Below, one piece after another: positions 1 through 12,200 of a stretch of 64,000 nt of DNA. The DNA lies in assembly GCF_024112395.2 (NCBI RefSeq), contig NZ_CP078013.2:5456001-5520000 (forward strand). Direction: 5' to 3'. Both the position numbers and the translations under genes were made by a program. How positions within the stretch are numbered: the stretch's first letter is position 1; each line of letters opens with the position of its first letter. The stretch comes from Pseudomonas pergaminensis (GTDB taxonomy: Bacteria > Pseudomonadota > Gammaproteobacteria > Pseudomonadales > Pseudomonadaceae). The notes beneath the pieces were generated by a model, which worked only from the letters and a program-made list of their open reading frames with translations, had not been told where the DNA came from and ran no database searches.

Positions 1-1
1 C

Positions 2-907
2 AACGCAGCGACCAACAGCCAGAATCTGGTCGCAGGTGCCATCAACCGCCGCGCCAGCAAAGCGCGTAGCGGTCTTTCCTCGGGTGACGTCCTGGCCGAA
101 CAAGGCGTATGGCTGCAAGCGCTGTCCAGCGACGCCAACCAGGACAGCCGTCACGGTATCGACGGCTACGACGCCAACACCAACGGCATTGCCGTGGGTG
201 CCGACGGCAAGCTCAATGCCCAGACAACCGTGGGCCTGGCTTACAGCTACCTGACCAGCGACGTCAAATCCGACCGGGGCAACAAAACCGACGTCAGCGG
301 CCATGCATTGACCTTGTACGGCAACTGGGCCCGTGACAACTTCTTTGTCGACACCTCGCTGATGTACGGCTGGAACGACAACGAGTCCAAACGCTACATC
401 GCCGGTACCCGCGCCAAGGCCGATTACGACAGTGAGATTTTCGGCGTCAACGCACTGGCAGGCTACACGTTCCAGCTCGACAAGCAGTGGCTGCTGGAAC
501 CACAGGTCGGTGCGCGCTATGCCAACATCTCGATGGATTCGTACCGTGAAAAAGGCAGCTCTGCCGCCCTCAACGTCGGCAGCCAGCGCTATGAAATCGG
601 CGAAATGGGCCTGGGCGCTCGTCTGGCCGCCGCTTTTGACGTAGGTGTGGGCAGCTTCGAACCGGAAGCCAAGCTGATGGCCTGGCACGACTTCATCGGC
701 GACAAGGCCAACACCACCTCCACCTTTGTGCTCGGCGGCACCCCATTCACCACCACCGGCGCAACGCCGGCGCGCGACAGCTACGAGCTGGGACTGGGCG
801 CGAACTACCGCGTGGGCGCCTGGAGCGTGGGCGGGACGTACAACTACCTGACCAGCAGTGGCTTCGACGCCGACACCTTCACGGCGAACGTGCGCTACGA
901 TTTCTGA
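2..907 (+). CDS. Autotransporter beta-barrel domain (3' part only)
   Basis: The frame is open from the left edge to TGA at 905-907, so about 300 C-terminal residues are visible and the start and passenger domain lie outside the window. The visible part begins with a helical linker and then reads GVWLQALSSDANQD, the usual entry into an autotransporter barrel, followed by alternating aromatic and polar strands. The last residues are NVRYDF; a terminal aromatic residue is the family signal for outer-membrane insertion by the BAM complex. The barrel would anchor the protein in the outer membrane and carry an N-terminal passenger outward. The passenger function (esterase, adhesin or protease) cannot be told from this part. 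A strong hairpin follows at 921-962. Confidence 0.85.
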   Translation, partial: NAATNSQNLVAGAINRRASKARSGLSSGDVLAEQGVWLQALSSDANQDSRHGIDGYDANTNGIAVGADGKLNAQTTVGLAYSYLTSDVKSDRGNKTDVSGHALTLYGNWARDNFFVDTSLMYGWNDNESKRYIAGTRAKADYDSEIFGVNALAGYTFQLDKQWLLEPQVGARYANISMDSYREKGSSAALNVGSQRYEIGEMGLGARLAAAFDVGVGSFEPEAKLMAWHDFIGDKANTTSTFVLGGTPFTTTGATPARDSYELGLGANYRVGAWSVGGTYNYLTSSGFDADTFTANVRYDF

Positions 908-920
908 TCAACGTCTTCGC

Positions 921-962
921 CTGAAACAACAAAACCCGCACTGGCGGGTTTTGTTGTTTCAG
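921..962 (+). terminator. Intrinsic terminator after the autotransporter
   Basis: A near-perfect palindrome with arms CTGAAACAACAAAACCCGC and GCGGGTTTTGTTGTTTCAG sits 14 bases after the stop codon. The right arm is T-rich, as in rho-independent terminators. Confidence 0.8.
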
Positions 963-993
963 GCTCGTGGTATCCAGCATTAGCGTGGGCATG

Positions 994-1018
994 AAAAAAC
1001 CGGCCTAAGCCGGTTTTG
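994..1018 (-). terminator. Terminator of the guaBA operon
   Basis: On the minus strand the stem AAACCGGCTTAGGCCGGTTT is followed by a short T run. It lies just after the guaA stop codon and faces the autotransporter terminator, so the two convergent units are insulated from each other. Confidence 0.75.
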
Positions 1019-1036
1019 TCATGGAGCGCTGCGGGA

Positions 1037-2614
1037 TCACTCCCACTCAATCGTCGCCGGCGGCTTGCTCGACACGTCATACGTCACGCGCGAAATACCT
1101 TCGATCTCATTGATGATACGGCCGCTGACAGTTTCCAGCAGTTCGTATGGCAGGTGTGCCCAGCGGGCGGTCATGAAGTCGATGGTTTCGACGGCACGCA
1201 GGGCCACGACCCAGGCGTAACGGCGGCCATCGCCTACTACACCAACAGATTTCACCGGCTGGAACACCACGAATGCCTGGCTGACTTTGTGGTACCAGTC
1301 GGCCTTGCGCAGTTCTTCGATGAAGATGTGGTCGGCGCGACGCAGCAGGTCGGCGTATTCCTTTTTCACTTCACCGAGGATCCGCACGCCCAGGCCCGGG
1401 CCTGGGAATGGGTGGCGGTAGACCATGTCGTACGGCAGGCCGAGTTCCAGGCCCAGACGGCGGACTTCGTCCTTGAACAGTTCGCGCAGCGGCTCTACCA
1501 GCTTGAGGTTCATTTCCTCAGGCAGGCCACCCACGTTGTGGTGGGACTTGATCACGTGGGCCTTGCCGCTCTTGGCGCCGGCCGACTCGATCACGTCAGG
1601 GTAGATGGTGCCCTGGGCGAGGAACTTGATGTTGTCCAGTTTGTTGGACTGGGCATCGAAGACGTCGATGAAGGTGCGACCGATGATCTTGCGCTTCTTC
1701 TCTGGGTCGGACTCGCCGGCCAGGTTGTTGAGGAACTGGTCCTCGGCGTTGGCGCGGATCACCTTGACACCCATGTTCTCGGCGAACATGGCCATCACTT
1801 GCTCGCCTTCGTGCAGGCGCAGCAGGCCATTGTCGACGAAGACGCAGGTCAGTTGGTCGCCAATGGCTTTGTGCAGCAGCGCGGCAACCACGGAGGAGTC
1901 AACGCCGCCGGACAGGCCGAGCAGGACGTTGTCGGTGCCGACCTGGGCGCGCACCTGGGCGATGGCGTCTTCAGCAATCTTCGACGGGGTCCACAGGGCT
2001 TCACACTCGCAGATGTCGAGGATGAAGCGCGACAGGATGCGGCCGCCTTGCTTGGTGTGGGTCACTTCCGGGTGGAACTGCACGCCGTAGTAGCGGCGCT
2101 CGTCGCTGAACATGCCGGCGATCGGGCAGCTCGGGGTGCTGGCCAGGATGTGGAAGTCTTCCGGCATCTTGGTGACCTTGTCACCGTGGCTCATCCACAC
2201 ATCGAGGCCGAACAGGCCGTCGGCGTCGACGTGGTCTTCGATGCCGTCCAGCAGGCGGCTCTTGCCGACCACGTCTACACGGGCATAACCGAATTCACGC
2301 AGCTCGGAACCTTCAACTTTGCCGCCCAGTTGCTCGGCCATGGTCTGCATGCCGTAGCAGATGCCGAAGACCGGCACGCCCAGGTCGAATACGGCTTGCG
2401 GGCAGCGTGGGCTGTTGGCTTCGTGCACGGACTCGGGGCCACCGGCGAGGATGACGCCTTTCGGTGCGAATTCGCGGATCGCTTCGTCGTCCATGTCGAA
2501 CGGATGCAGTTCGCAGTACACGCCGATTTCACGCACGCGGCGGGCGATCAGTTGGGTGTACTGGGAACCGAAATCGAGGATCAGGATGCGGTGGGCGTGA
2601 ATGTCGAGGGCCAT
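1037..2614 (-). CDS. guaA: GMP synthase (glutamine-hydrolysing)
   Basis: The 525-residue protein converts XMP to GMP using ATP and glutamine, the last step of guanine nucleotide synthesis. The N-terminal class I glutamine amidotransferase domain has the nucleophile in FGICYGMQ (Cys86, as in E. coli). The ATP pyrophosphatase domain has the P-loop-like GLSGGVDSS near residue 230, and the C-terminal dimerisation domain ends PPATIEWE, which is the family ending. Length matches the family. It lies 80 bases downstream of guaB on the same strand, the usual guaBA order, with a hairpin at 2649-2669 between them. Confidence 0.98.
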   Translation of the reverse strand: MALDIHAHRILILDFGSQYTQLIARRVREIGVYCELHPFDMDDEAIREFAPKGVILAGGPESVHEANSPRCPQAVFDLGVPVFGICYGMQTMAEQLGGKVEGSELREFGYARVDVVGKSRLLDGIEDHVDADGLFGLDVWMSHGDKVTKMPEDFHILASTPSCPIAGMFSDERRYYGVQFHPEVTHTKQGGRILSRFILDICECEALWTPSKIAEDAIAQVRAQVGTDNVLLGLSGGVDSSVVAALLHKAIGDQLTCVFVDNGLLRLHEGEQVMAMFAENMGVKVIRANAEDQFLNNLAGESDPEKKRKIIGRTFIDVFDAQSNKLDNIKFLAQGTIYPDVIESAGAKSGKAHVIKSHHNVGGLPEEMNLKLVEPLRELFKDEVRRLGLELGLPYDMVYRHPFPGPGLGVRILGEVKKEYADLLRRADHIFIEELRKADWYHKVSQAFVVFQPVKSVGVVGDGRRYAWVVALRAVETIDFMTARWAHLPYELLETVSGRIINEIEGISRVTYDVSSKPPATIEWE

Positions 2615-2648
2615 GAAGTCAGTCTCGTCTAATGAATCAGAAACAACT

Positions 2649-2669
2649 CGGGGCTGAAGAACAGCCCCG
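2649..2669 (-). other. Intercistronic hairpin between guaB and guaA
   Basis: Eight perfect pairs (CGGGGCTG / CAGCCCCG) enclose a five-base loop in the 80-base gap between the genes. On the minus strand the sequence after the stem is only mildly T-rich, so it may be a weak attenuator or an mRNA processing/stability element rather than a full terminator. Confidence 0.6.
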
Positions 2670-2694
2670 GTTACTTAACATTTTGCTGGAAGCC

Positions 2695-4930
<2,236 letters not shown>

Positions 4931-4958
4931 GGGAGTCCTGCGGTGTGGCCACTGGCGC

Positions 4959-5027
4959 CATCGCCGGCAAGCCTGGCTCCCACAGTTGATTGCAGTCCAA
5001 TGTGGGAGCCGGGCTTGCCCGCGATGA
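4959..5027. repeat. REP inverted pair (BIME-like)
   Basis: REP cores in opposite orientation at about 4959-4985 (CCGGCAAGCCTGGCTCCCAC) and 5000-5026 (GTGGGAGCCGGGCTTGCCCG) are separated by some 15 bases and can pair into one long hairpin. They lie just upstream of the CxxC-protein gene and about 40 bp past the stop of the TauE/SafE gene. Confidence 0.8.
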
Positions 5028-5067
5028 GGCCCTGAAGGCTGGCAGCTTAATCCCTGCCCCACACAGG

Positions 5068-5835
5068 TCAAGTACTCAAATACCGCCCAATCAACGCAAT
5101 CCCACTGGCCAACACCAACCACGTCACCAACCGCACAAACGCCTCACGCGACATACGCATCGTCAAACTGCGCCCACACCACAACCCCAGGGCCATCGCC
5201 GGCAACAGGCACAGCGCCAACATCAGCAGCGGCAGGTCCGCATACACCCCGGCAATCAGGAACAGGCTCAAGCGCACCACCGTGCTGCAACTGATCAACG
5301 CACTCTGGGTTGCACGCGCCGCCTCCTTGGGCAGGCGGCTGTTCAGGTAGATCGCATATAAAAAGCCACCACTGCCAAACAGCGCCCCGAACAACCCGCC
5401 CACCGTGCCCATCGGAATCGACCACCCCGCCGCCAGCTGCCCGGGCCGCGCCTTCACTGCCAGGCTGTAGATCGCGTAGGCGCTAATGAACAGCCCCATC
5501 AATAGCAGCAACAAATCCGAATGCAGATTGAGCAGAAACACCACACCCAGCGTGCAACCGATGGCCATGCACGGTAGCAATCGCAACAGCTCCGGTTTGT
5601 TCACGTCCCGCCGCGATTGCAGCAGGTTGCCAAACGCCGCGACAAAATCCAGCAACACCAGCAACGGGATGATCTTCGACAGCGGCATGAACAGGATGAG
5701 GATCGGCCCGGCGACCAGCGCGGTGCCGAAACCGGCGATGCCAAACACGACATAGGCGACCGCCACGCCCACACCGATCACCAGCCAATCCACACCACCA
5801 AACGACCACTGACTCAATAGCTCAAGCGGGCTCAT
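5068..5835 (-). CDS. TauE/SafE-family sulfite/organoanion exporter
   Basis: This is a 255-residue polytopic membrane protein. Start MSPLELLSQW is chosen because AAGGAA lies six bases before it; in-frame ATGs exist 9 and 13 codons further upstream without a good ribosome site. The first transmembrane repeat carries the family motif GIAGFGTALVAGPIL, and a second half repeats the pattern (GTVGGLFGALFGSGGF). Family members export sulfite, sulfoacetate or other small organic anions through the inner membrane. It is transcribed divergently from the LysR gene at 5935, which may control it. The substrate is not known. Confidence 0.85.
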   Translation of the reverse strand: MSPLELLSQWSFGGVDWLVIGVGVAVAYVVFGIAGFGTALVAGPILILFMPLSKIIPLLVLLDFVAAFGNLLQSRRDVNKPELLRLLPCMAIGCTLGVVFLLNLHSDLLLLLMGLFISAYAIYSLAVKARPGQLAAGWSIPMGTVGGLFGALFGSGGFLYAIYLNSRLPKEAARATQSALISCSTVVRLSLFLIAGVYADLPLLMLALCLLPAMALGLWCGRSLTMRMSREAFVRLVTWLVLASGIALIGRYLST

Positions 5836-5934
5836 GGGAAATTCCTTGTTAGAGATGGCCATCACTTTAGCCATCGGCGAGGGATGCGACTAATATCTTC
5901 AAAGCCCTCCACCCATCTCGAAAAGGCATGACGC

Positions 5935-6825
5935 GTGATCTCTACCCGCCAACTGCGCTACTTCGTCGAAATCGCCGACAGCGGCAGTTTCAGCGCCGCT
6001 GCCGAGCGCCTGTTTGTGGCGCAATCGGCCCTGAGCCGGCAGATCAAGGAGCTGGAAACCCAACTGCAAACCCCGTTGTTCGAACGCACCGCACGTCAAC
6101 CACGCCTCACCGCTGCCGGCGAAGCCTTTTATCCGCGAGCCCGCAACCTGCTGAGCGAACTACTCAAGGCCAGCGAGATGGCGACTCAAGTGGGCAATGG
6201 CGAGCTCGGCACGCTGCGCTTGAGCCATTCAAGCACCGTGCCCATGAGCGGCCTGTTGCTGCAGGGTATCAGCACCTGGCTGGAGCGTTGCCCTGGGGTG
6301 TCGATGGATATCGCCAAACTGTCTTCCGAAGCGCAACTGGAAGAAATCGCCGACGGTCGCCTGGAAGTCGGGGTGTTGCGCTTGCCCGTGTTGCGCCAGC
6401 GCGAGGGCGTGCGAGTCGTGCCTCTATACAGCGAGCAACTGTTGTTGGCCGTGCCGCCGAATCATGCGCTGGCGCGCAGTCACATACCCATCGAGCTGGA
6501 GCAATTGCGCGACGAAGCGTTTATCTCGATCCCTCACCCCCAGCGTGGCGGCCTCAGTTATTTGTCAGCCGACTTGTGCATGCGTGCGGGATTTTTCCCC
6601 AAGGCTGCACGGGTGATGTCACGCAAGACCACCCAGTTGCAGTTGATCCAGGCCGGCTTCGGTATTGCCTTGTTACCAAAATCCATGCAGGACATTGCGC
6701 CAGCCAACGTGCACTTTTTGCCCCTGGCCGACCCGGACTGCCTTAGCACAGTGGCCCTGGCCTGCGCACAGGCGCCGAGCGCGCTGGTGGAGCAATTCTG
6801 CCAAACCTTGCGCGAATGCCTATAA
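5935..6825 (+). CDS. LysR-family transcriptional regulator
   Basis: The 296-residue protein starts with GTG (MISTRQLRYFVEIAD), with AAAGG nine bases upstream; no in-frame ATG fits better. The N-terminal winged helix-turn-helix shows the LysR pattern GSFSAAAERLFVAQSALSRQ (residues 18-37), followed by a linker helix and a periplasmic-binding-protein-like effector domain. LysR proteins usually regulate the divergent neighbour, here the TauE/SafE exporter whose start is about 100 bases away. Effector unknown. Confidence 0.9.
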   Translation: MISTRQLRYFVEIADSGSFSAAAERLFVAQSALSRQIKELETQLQTPLFERTARQPRLTAAGEAFYPRARNLLSELLKASEMATQVGNGELGTLRLSHSSTVPMSGLLLQGISTWLERCPGVSMDIAKLSSEAQLEEIADGRLEVGVLRLPVLRQREGVRVVPLYSEQLLLAVPPNHALARSHIPIELEQLRDEAFISIPHPQRGGLSYLSADLCMRAGFFPKAARVMSRKTTQLQLIQAGFGIALLPKSMQDIAPANVHFLPLADPDCLSTVALACAQAPSALVEQFCQTLRECL

Positions 6826-6855
6826 ACTGCCGACCATGATTAAAGATCGCCTCTC

Positions 6856-8235
6856 ATGATTAAAGACCCGTTTGCCCGCCTGGGCCTGGACCGCGAAGTC
6901 CTGACTGTCAGCCAGCTCAACGGCCGCGCGCGGGTGTTGCTGGAAGACGTGTTCACCAATATCTGGGTTGAAGGCGAGATCTCCAACCTCGCCCGTCCGG
7001 CCTCTGGCCATGTGTACTTCACCCTCAAGGACAGCGGCGCACAGGTGCGTTGTGCACTGTTTCGCAACAATGCTGCGCGCGTGCGTCAGGCACTCAAAGA
7101 TGGCCTGGCCGTGAAAGTGCGCGGCAAGGTCTCGTTGTTCGAGGGCCGTGGCGACTACCAGTTGATCCTCGATACCGTGGAGCCCGCCGGTGATGGAGCG
7201 CTGCGTCTCGCGTTCGATGCCCTGAAGGAAAAGCTCAGCGCCGAAGGCCTGTTCAGTGCCGAACGCAAAGTGCCGCTGCCAGCGCACCCTCGGCGCATTG
7301 GCATTATCAGCTCACCGACCGGTGCGGTGATCCGCGACATCATCAGCGTGTTCCGCCGTCGAGCGCCGAACATTGAACTGACACTGATCCCCACGGCCGT
7401 GCAGGGTCGCGAAGCCATCCCCCAGATTGTGCGGGCATTGAAACTGGCGGATGCGCGCGGCTTCGATGCACTGATCCTGGCCCGTGGCGGCGGCTCACTG
7501 GAAGACCTCTGGTGCTTCAACGAAGAAGCCGTGGCCCGAGCGGTGGATGCATGCATTACGCCGATCGTCAGTGCTGTCGGTCATGAAACCGATGTGTCGA
7601 TCAGCGACTTCGTAGCGGACGTGCGCGCCCCTACCCCCTCCGCCGCGGCTGAATTGCTCGCGCCAGACGCCAGCCACCTGGTGCGCCAGGTCGAAAACCT
7701 GCACCGCCGCCTAGTGATGCTGATGCGCAACCGCCTGAGCCACGACCGCCTGCGCCTGGAAGGCATGGCCCGGCGCCTGCGTCACCCCGGCGAACGCCTG
7801 CGCCAACAGGCCCAGCGCCTGGATGACCTGGACATGCGCATGCGTCGCGCGTTTGAGCGCAGCCTCAATACCCGGCGCGAACGCCTGATTCGCTTGGAAA
7901 CCCGCCTCGCCGGCCAGCACCCTGGGCGTCAACTGGCCCTGTTGCGCCAGCGCCTGGAGAGCCTCGCCGAACGCCTGCCCCGCGCCATGCGCGAAGGCCT
8001 CAAGGCCCGGCGCCTGCAACTGCAGAGCCAGGTGCAGACGCTGCAGGTGGTCAGCCCGCTGGCGACCTTGGGCCGCGGCTACAGCATCCTGCTGGACGAG
8101 CGCGGCCAAGCGATTCGCAATGCCGCGCAAACCCACACCGGCCAGCGCCTGACCGCGCGCCTCGGTGAAGGCCAATTGCAAGTGCGGGTGGAAGACAACC
8201 ACCTGACACCCGTCACCCTTTCGTTATTGGATTGA
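6856..8235 (+). CDS. xseA: Exodeoxyribonuclease VII large subunit
   Basis: The 459-residue subunit, with XseB, degrades single-stranded DNA from both ends. An N-terminal OB fold (about residues 10-110, with the pattern VSLFEGRGDYQLIL) is followed by the catalytic core with ARGGGSLEDLWCFNEE and SAVGHETDVSISDFVADVRA, then a long Arg/Leu/Gln-rich coiled-coil region (about 290-400) and the conserved LGRGYSIL near the C-terminus. The start region is odd: the 12 bases CATGATTAAAGA occur twice, 18 bases apart, so a seven-codon reading frame (MIKDRLS) ends in an ATGA overlap with the chosen start. Confidence 0.96.
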   Translation: MIKDPFARLGLDREVLTVSQLNGRARVLLEDVFTNIWVEGEISNLARPASGHVYFTLKDSGAQVRCALFRNNAARVRQALKDGLAVKVRGKVSLFEGRGDYQLILDTVEPAGDGALRLAFDALKEKLSAEGLFSAERKVPLPAHPRRIGIISSPTGAVIRDIISVFRRRAPNIELTLIPTAVQGREAIPQIVRALKLADARGFDALILARGGGSLEDLWCFNEEAVARAVDACITPIVSAVGHETDVSISDFVADVRAPTPSAAAELLAPDASHLVRQVENLHRRLVMLMRNRLSHDRLRLEGMARRLRHPGERLRQQAQRLDDLDMRMRRAFERSLNTRRERLIRLETRLAGQHPGRQLALLRQRLESLAERLPRAMREGLKARRLQLQSQVQTLQVVSPLATLGRGYSILLDERGQAIRNAAQTHTGQRLTARLGEGQLQVRVEDNHLTPVTLSLLD

Positions 8236-8238
8236 TTG

Positions 8239-9060
8239 ATGCCACGTCTCTTTAGCCTGCTGATGTTGTTTTGCCTCGCCTTCAACGCCAACGCCGACAG
8301 CTACATCACCCGCACCTTGAACAAACCGGTGCCGGGTGGCGTTGCCGTGGTTGAGCTGGGCCCCGCAGCAGCGGCGCCAAAAGCCACCTATCAGGGCAAG
8401 CCGGTGCTGGTGGTGAAAGAGGCGGACAACTGGCTGGCGATTGTCGGTATTCCATTGACGGTCAAGCCAGGCAACGAACGCATCAGCAGCGGCGGGCGCA
8501 ACCTGCCGTTTATCGTTGGCTACAAGAAGTACCCGGAACAACGCATCACCCTGAAAAACAAAAGTCAGGTAAACCCCGACCCGGCGCAGCTCAAGCGCAT
8601 CGAAGCGGAGCTGGCGGTGCAGATTAAGGCCTACCGCAGTTTCAGCCCGAACCTGCCGAGCAACCTGGTGCTGGACAAGCCGGTGAACGGGCCGCTGTCG
8701 AGCAAGTTCGGTGTGCGTCGCTACTTCAACGGTGAAGAGCGCAACCCCCATTCAGGCCTGGACTTCGCCGTGCCGGCCGGTACCCCTATCAAGACCCCGG
8801 CGAACGGCAAGGTGATTCTGGTCGGCAACTATTTCTTCAACGGCAACACAGTATTTGTCGACCATGGCCAGGGCTTCATCAGCATGTTCTGCCACATGTC
8901 GAAGATCGACGTGAAAGTCGGCCAGCAACTGGCGCGCGGAGCCGTGGTGGGCAAGGTCGGTTCGACAGGCCGTGCGACCGGGCCGCACATGCACTGGAAC
9001 GTCAGCCTGAACGACGCACGGGTCGACCCGACGATCTTTATCGGCGCATTTCAGCCCTGA
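8239..9060 (+). CDS. Periplasmic M23 (LytM) metallopeptidase
   Basis: The 273-residue protein starts at ATG 8239, four bases after the xseA stop; an upstream in-frame TTG is less likely. It has a signal peptide (MPRLFSLLMLFCLAFNANA), a beta-rich N-terminal domain to about residue 130, and a C-terminal M23 domain. The zinc ligands are visible in NPHSGLDFAVP (HxxxD) and GPHMHWNV (HxH). M23 enzymes cut peptidoglycan cross-bridges or stem peptides; those with all ligands, as here, are usually active hydrolases. Tight spacing to xseA suggests co-transcription. Confidence 0.9.
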   Translation: MPRLFSLLMLFCLAFNANADSYITRTLNKPVPGGVAVVELGPAAAAPKATYQGKPVLVVKEADNWLAIVGIPLTVKPGNERISSGGRNLPFIVGYKKYPEQRITLKNKSQVNPDPAQLKRIEAELAVQIKAYRSFSPNLPSNLVLDKPVNGPLSSKFGVRRYFNGEERNPHSGLDFAVPAGTPIKTPANGKVILVGNYFFNGNTVFVDHGQGFISMFCHMSKIDVKVGQQLARGAVVGKVGSTGRATGPHMHWNVSLNDARVDPTIFIGAFQP

Positions 9061-9237
9061 AGCAGCACTTCCCGACAAACAACCCACAGTGCCGTTTTCA
9101 AAGGCACGCACGCAGGGCCAGATAACACCCAGTGACACAATCGCTGGAATCAAATGCTCGGTTTTCAGAACGTATAGGGTGCCACGGCTGACAGGGAGTG
9201 CCATGCAGCCATCATTCAACTTTTGAGAACCGAAAGC

Positions 9238-12200
9238 ATGCAGCTATCTGCCACTCAAAGACGATCACCGCACGTTGAACAGGGAAATCAGTCCCCCGCT
9301 GAACCCCATATCAAATCACGCACGCTACCTGCCTCACAGCTCAAGTCCAGCGCAGCAACGAACCCCCATGAAACAGCATTGCTCAAGGCTTACCTTTCGG
9401 CCATACAGGGCCCCACGCTGGACACCCCCTCCGAAATTGTAAACGTGCCCCTGCAGAGCACGCTGGGCCAATGGCTAGCGCTGTATCGAGCACAAATAGA
9501 GCATCCTGTCGTTCAACGCTGGCTAAACGAGCAAAACATCGATCAGTCCGCCCTGCTTACCATCAACCCAACAACTGGTGCGTTAACAGCCCAGGTGGGC
9601 AAAGAAAAGAAACATTTCGCTCTCACGGACATGTCCGGATGGGGACAGGTCTCGGCTCCGCTCCTGGCAGCCGCCAGGGTCATCGCACCCGGCAACGTTG
9701 ATGAGCTTCAGGTGCAATTCGGGACTGGCTCAATACACGTCAACATAGCAGTGGTCTCAAATTTCCAGGGCGAACCTCCCCCAAAGACCCTGGCCCAAAC
9801 CCGGGCATTGATAAGGCGCCTGAACCAGAACCAAGCGTTTGACCCCATTCCCAACGACGACCGCCTACGCCCGGCCAGTAGCCGCTCGGCACAAGCCCTA
9901 GAACAGCACAAACAAAACGCCGCCAAGTTCTACATCAGCGCACCTCAAGCACTGACTTACAAGCGCCTGGCAATCGATGTGGCCAACACGCTGCCTGACG
10001 TACGGGCTGAAGCCAAGAAATGGGCAGAAAGCCTTATCTTCCAGTTGACCGGCAAGCACGTGGATTCCGACACGATTTACTTAAATCGGTTCAAGAGTTC
10101 AAGCACGCCGCTCAGCCAGGAAACCGCCACAGTGACCGGTTGGGAGCATCCAAATGAGGAACCCTATTCGTCACTGCGCCTACCGGACGCACTGTTGAAG
10201 AACTTCTCCGAGCATGACTGGGATCCTGGCAGCCTGGACCTGGAAGCCGGTCTCTACATGGACGGTTCCGGTAAAAGTCAAAAGGGTGGATACGGTTCTT
10301 ACAACCAGTTCCCTCTGGCACCTTCCTCTGTGATGCACGCGAGTTGGAAAACCGACTTTCAGGCTCAGATGAGCAAAAAAATAGATACATTTTGGAAAGA
10401 CCACCTGAATGACTATGAGGTAGCGCTCAAAGGAGAGTTCGTTTTTCAGGCCCGCAAGCAATTGAAAGCGTTTGAGCGCAAATCACCCGCAGAGCAAGCC
10501 CTTCAAGCGCCTGAGCATCGTTTCACCCGGGACGATTATCGAATGGTGATGGCAGCGGCGCCCCACTTGCCACTGGATGAAAATGCACCACTGACCGTCG
10601 AACAACTGGAGGCCAAGGCCCCCGTAAAAGGCAACGTTCAAGTCCATGCGCTAGATATCGGTGGTTTTCCGTCGAGCGATATTCTGCGATTTACCGATCT
10701 TGGCAACCACCAGCAAATTCTCTACATACCAGGCGCCGAACCGGCCTTTCTCAAGTTTGCCTCTGTCGAAGCGCTGGATCAGTGGATCGCAGAGCAGACC
10801 AAGAACGTAAAAAAAAGCCAGGCCCTGCTTGCCCACTTCCCACTGATCACCCGGCAGAACCACGAACCCAGCACTCTGGAATATATAGGGAGGACGCTCG
10901 CGCCAGAGGCCTCGTTGTTCCTGAAGTTATTCATTGGCTTGCCCAACAAGGTTGAGGGGCTCGACTCGATCTTCCAAAAACTGTCCACGGACAAACTGGA
11001 GCCCGGCGCAGCCGAGCACAGCTCGCTGCACAAAATCGAGGGAGATGCTTTTGCCAGCATCGCGAATGCAAGCAAAGTCCGCATGACCAGTGATGCCGAT
11101 AGCGTCATCAAGTCTAATAGTGAGGTCACACGCGACACCTGGCTCAACGACGTGACCGTAGCTGCGGGCTTACTGGCCAAACTTGCGCCCATCGCCGCAC
11201 CGGTTGCTGCCGCGGCGGTAGTGACAGGCTTGACGGAATTGACACTGGGCGCGGAAAAAGAATATTCCGGGGACACCGAGGCAGAACGCAAAGACGGAGC
11301 ATCCAAGGCATTCGATGGTTTGCTCAATACACTGTTCGGTGTAGGCACAATGGCGCCACTGAAAGATTCGTTCATTTCTCCTGAAGAAAAACCACTTGCC
11401 CCGATACCAGGCGAAAGCCCTCGGATCGTCAAGCCGGAGGCAAACCGACTACGCCCCAGCCACGTAGGCAATATCAGCCAGTATGCAGTAGCCGACGGTG
11501 AGCAATTGATTGAAAACGCTCCGTGCAACGCGAAGGGCATCTATCAGGTCAAGGATGGAACAACTGGGGAGGATCACTGGTTCATCCGCTTTACCGACAC
11601 GACCGGCGTTCGCCAGGTGTATGAGATCAAGGGCAATTTCAAACTCAGCAATGAGTATGTGCAGATCATTCAAAGAGAAACGGGCAAGCCCGTGATGACG
11701 GTGTATTCCACTGCCGAGGGAGAGTGGCGAGTAAATGAAATACTTGGGGGTAAGCGACATCGGGGCAGGACCTTACCCCCCGAGCACGACACTTACATGA
11801 ATCGGATTCTCTCGGGCAATGCGGCCCATGACTTCAACGGTGATCCAGCCGTAACCGGGCAGATCCGGCGGTGGTTCAGACGCGACATGGACATTTACTA
11901 CATCGATCTGGAAACGAATGGGATGCCGGCCCGTCCTTCGCTTCCCGTAATGACCATCAACAGTACACCGGAGTCGGCCATTCGACGCACGTTATCGCAA
12001 CCCGGTGTGCGTGGGCTGGTACTGGGAGAAATACATGACGAACCTGCGGCGTATCAATTGGTCATTGATCAAATGCAGAAGTTCAAGGACAGCGGCGTCA
12101 CCATTATTTACGTTGAAGGTGCACCCTTTATCCAGGGTTCGTCGAACATCGCCGACGCGGCGCTGCTCCCATCAGATGCACCCAATTTTGGTCAACACGT

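Noticed and set aside
1016..2632. 538-residue frame opposite guaA, and similar long frames opposite guaB, hscA, iscS, tgt and queA
   Set aside because: High-GC third positions keep antisense frames open. The leftward genes have full family signatures; the antisense products have none.
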